Both the position numbers and the translations under genes were made by a program. Positions 63,087-64,000 of a stretch of DNA of 64,000 nt are shown piece by piece (the stretch's first letter is position 1; every line of letters begins with the position of its first letter). Origin of the DNA: Undibacterium hunanense (GTDB lineage: Bacteria; Pseudomonadota; Gammaproteobacteria; Burkholderiales; Burkholderiaceae_D); contig NZ_JACOGF010000006.1 in NCBI RefSeq assembly GCF_014284335.1, positions 287,326 through 351,325 on the forward strand. Reading direction: 5' to 3'. The notes under the pieces were generated by a model. The model searched no databases. It saw only the letters and a program-made list of their open reading frames with translations, and was not told the DNA's origin.

Positions 63087-64000
63087 TTAAGCGATGAAGT
63101 CGCCGGCAACGATAGAACCTGCGCCAACCAATTTCACGATAAAGTCAGTTGCATCGACTGTACCTACAGTGCCACCGATGTTTTGGAAGGCATAAGTACC
63201 AGCTGCTGTACCTGCGGCTACAGTGATGATGTAAGCCTGGGTATTCGCTGCCAAGGCCGCGCCAGCTGCTGATGCTGCTGTTGCGATAGCTGCTGCCAGT
63301 GTGGATGTATCTGCACTAGCGATAGACAACAAGTTCAATGTTGTTGCTGCTGTGCCTGTCTTGAACACGTCAGCGCCAGCAACCTTGAAGTTTGCCACTG
63401 TATCGATTGCAGAGATAACAGAACCAACAGCGATGGTTTCAGCACCAGTTGCAGTGGTAGACAGGTTGATGGTATCAACACCTGCGCCGCCTGTTACTGT
63501 TACTGCTGTAGCAGCTGTACCCAACAGATTCACTGTTTGGCCGCCTGTACCCAGAACAACTGTATCAGCGAATGCGCCTTTAGCGTAGTTCAGTGTGACA
63601 CCAGCACCGTTTTCGTTAGTGAAGATGTAGCCAGTTGCTGCAGAGCCAGTTACGTTCACTGTTTCAATGCCTGTTACCAGCGCACTGATGTTCAAGTTAG
63701 CGCCGATCGCACCGATGTTCAGTGTATCTGTACCCAGACCGCCGTCCAGCGTTGTTGCGCCGGCGATTTGTGTAGCAGTGTAGTTGAACGTATCGTTACC
63801 TGTACCACCAACAACGCTCACTGTATTAGTACCAGCAGTGAATGTGTTTGTGCCGTTAGCCAGTGTGAAGCGCTCGATAGCTGCGTTAGCAACGATCGTA
63901 CCGGCTGTAGTCAACGCGATGGTTTCTGTATTGCCTGCAGTTACAGTACCTGTGAAGGAATTGTATTCTGCAGCAGTCATGGTGTACACGCCAGTTGCTG
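63087..64000 (-). CDS. C-terminal part of a large RTX/S-layer-like secreted protein
   Basis: The frame is open to the right edge, so only the last 303 residues are seen. It is rich in Ala, Gly, Thr, Asn, Val, has no Cys and nearly no charge apart from Asp. Beta-roll-like repeats include GGTGNDTFNYTATQ, GGLGTDTLNIGA and GGAGVDTINLS, degenerate forms of the RTX nonapeptide GGxGxDxUx; other repeats read VTGSAATGYIFTNENG. The end, DATDFIVKLVGAGSIVAGDFIA, resembles the uncleaved hydrophobic C-terminal signal of type I substrates. The T1SS about 7 kb away is the natural exporter. It may be an S-layer or a giant adhesin; the N-terminal part is needed to decide. Confidence 0.75.
   Translation of the reverse strand, partial: ATGVYTMTAAEYNSFTGTVTAGNTETIALTTAGTIVANAAIERFTLANGTNTFTAGTNTVSVVGGTGNDTFNYTATQIAGATTLDGGLGTDTLNIGAIGANLNISALVTGIETVNVTGSAATGYIFTNENGAGVTLNYAKGAFADTVVLGTGGQTVNLLGTAATAVTVTGGAGVDTINLSTTATGAETIAVGSVISAIDTVANFKVAGADVFKTGTAATTLNLLSIASADTSTLAAAIATAASAAGAALAANTQAYIITVAAGTAAGTYAFQNIGGTVGTVDATDFIVKLVGAGSIVAGDFIA

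Noticed and set aside
63301..63588. Plus-strand 95-codon frame inside the surface protein
   Set aside because: Mirrors the low-complexity codon pattern of the real minus-strand gene.

Overview
The window looks like a piece of a betaproteobacterial chromosome, most likely Oxalobacteraceae (Undibacterium/Herminiimonas-like). This is inferred from gene order and moderate GC, not from a database search. Supporting blocks are gpmA-rhodanese-grxC-secB-gpsA, envC-ctpA-moeB, mreBCD-mrdA-rodA-rlpA, gatCAB with one inserted gene, argB-pyrimidine nucleotidase-slmA, and rsmI-yraN-diaA-BON lipoprotein. I saw no rRNA, tRNA, CRISPR array or prophage. Nearly everything is coding, with short intergenic gaps.

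Layout. 0-0.7 kb: 5' part of a Tat-exported PhoX-like phosphatase. 1.2-6.3 kb: a zinc-handling cluster (Fur-type regulator Zur, His-rich CobW GTPase, a DksA that lacks its zinc ligands, a DUF2946-like protein and a ZnuD-like TonB receptor). 6.6-11.2 kb: STAS-like protein, hslVU behind a good sigma-32 promoter, free-Met-sulfoxide reductase, and small unknown proteins. 11.2-20.4 kb: glycolysis, secretion and redox housekeeping, then the envelope pair EnvC/CtpA, MoeB, a GST and a spermidine-synthase-like protein. 20.4-26.4 kb: a branched-chain amino-acid type ABC transporter with a fused permease-ATPase and a TetR-type palindrome upstream. 26.7-34.1 kb: PabB-PabC fusion, diguanylate cyclase, Mpo1-like protein, AraC regulator, SlmA, nucleotidase, ArgB. 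34.2-36.4 kb: an apparent five-gene operon of ECF sigma, zinc anti-sigma, Cys-rich CWC protein, FolE and a BLUF photoreceptor. 36.5-47.3 kb: LemA, BON lipoprotein, DiaA, YraN, RsmI and the cell-elongation operon. 47.7-51.6 kb: gatC-gatA-unknown-gatB.

51.7-64 kb is the most distinctive region. It encodes a type I secretion system (TolC, HlyD, PrtD-type ABC), a GT4 glycosyltransferase, a TPR protein with an SGNH-like C-terminus, a SAM methyltransferase, a SapC-family protein and a SEC-C/TPR/methyltransferase fusion. At the window edge is the C-terminal end of a large Cys-free repetitive protein with GGxGxD-like motifs. My reading is a surface-layer or RTX-adhesin locus with its own exporter and modification enzymes. 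The exporter operon starts 3' of a near-perfect CRP palindrome placed at about -41.5 from a predicted start.

Other signals: short tandem repeats (unit 9-16 bp, 2-4 copies) recur near gene ends; two copies of a small inverted-repeat element lie at 1.0 and 30.1 kb; a MITE-like 168-bp element separates mreB and gatC; several starts were moved inward from the longest frame using ribosome binding sites.
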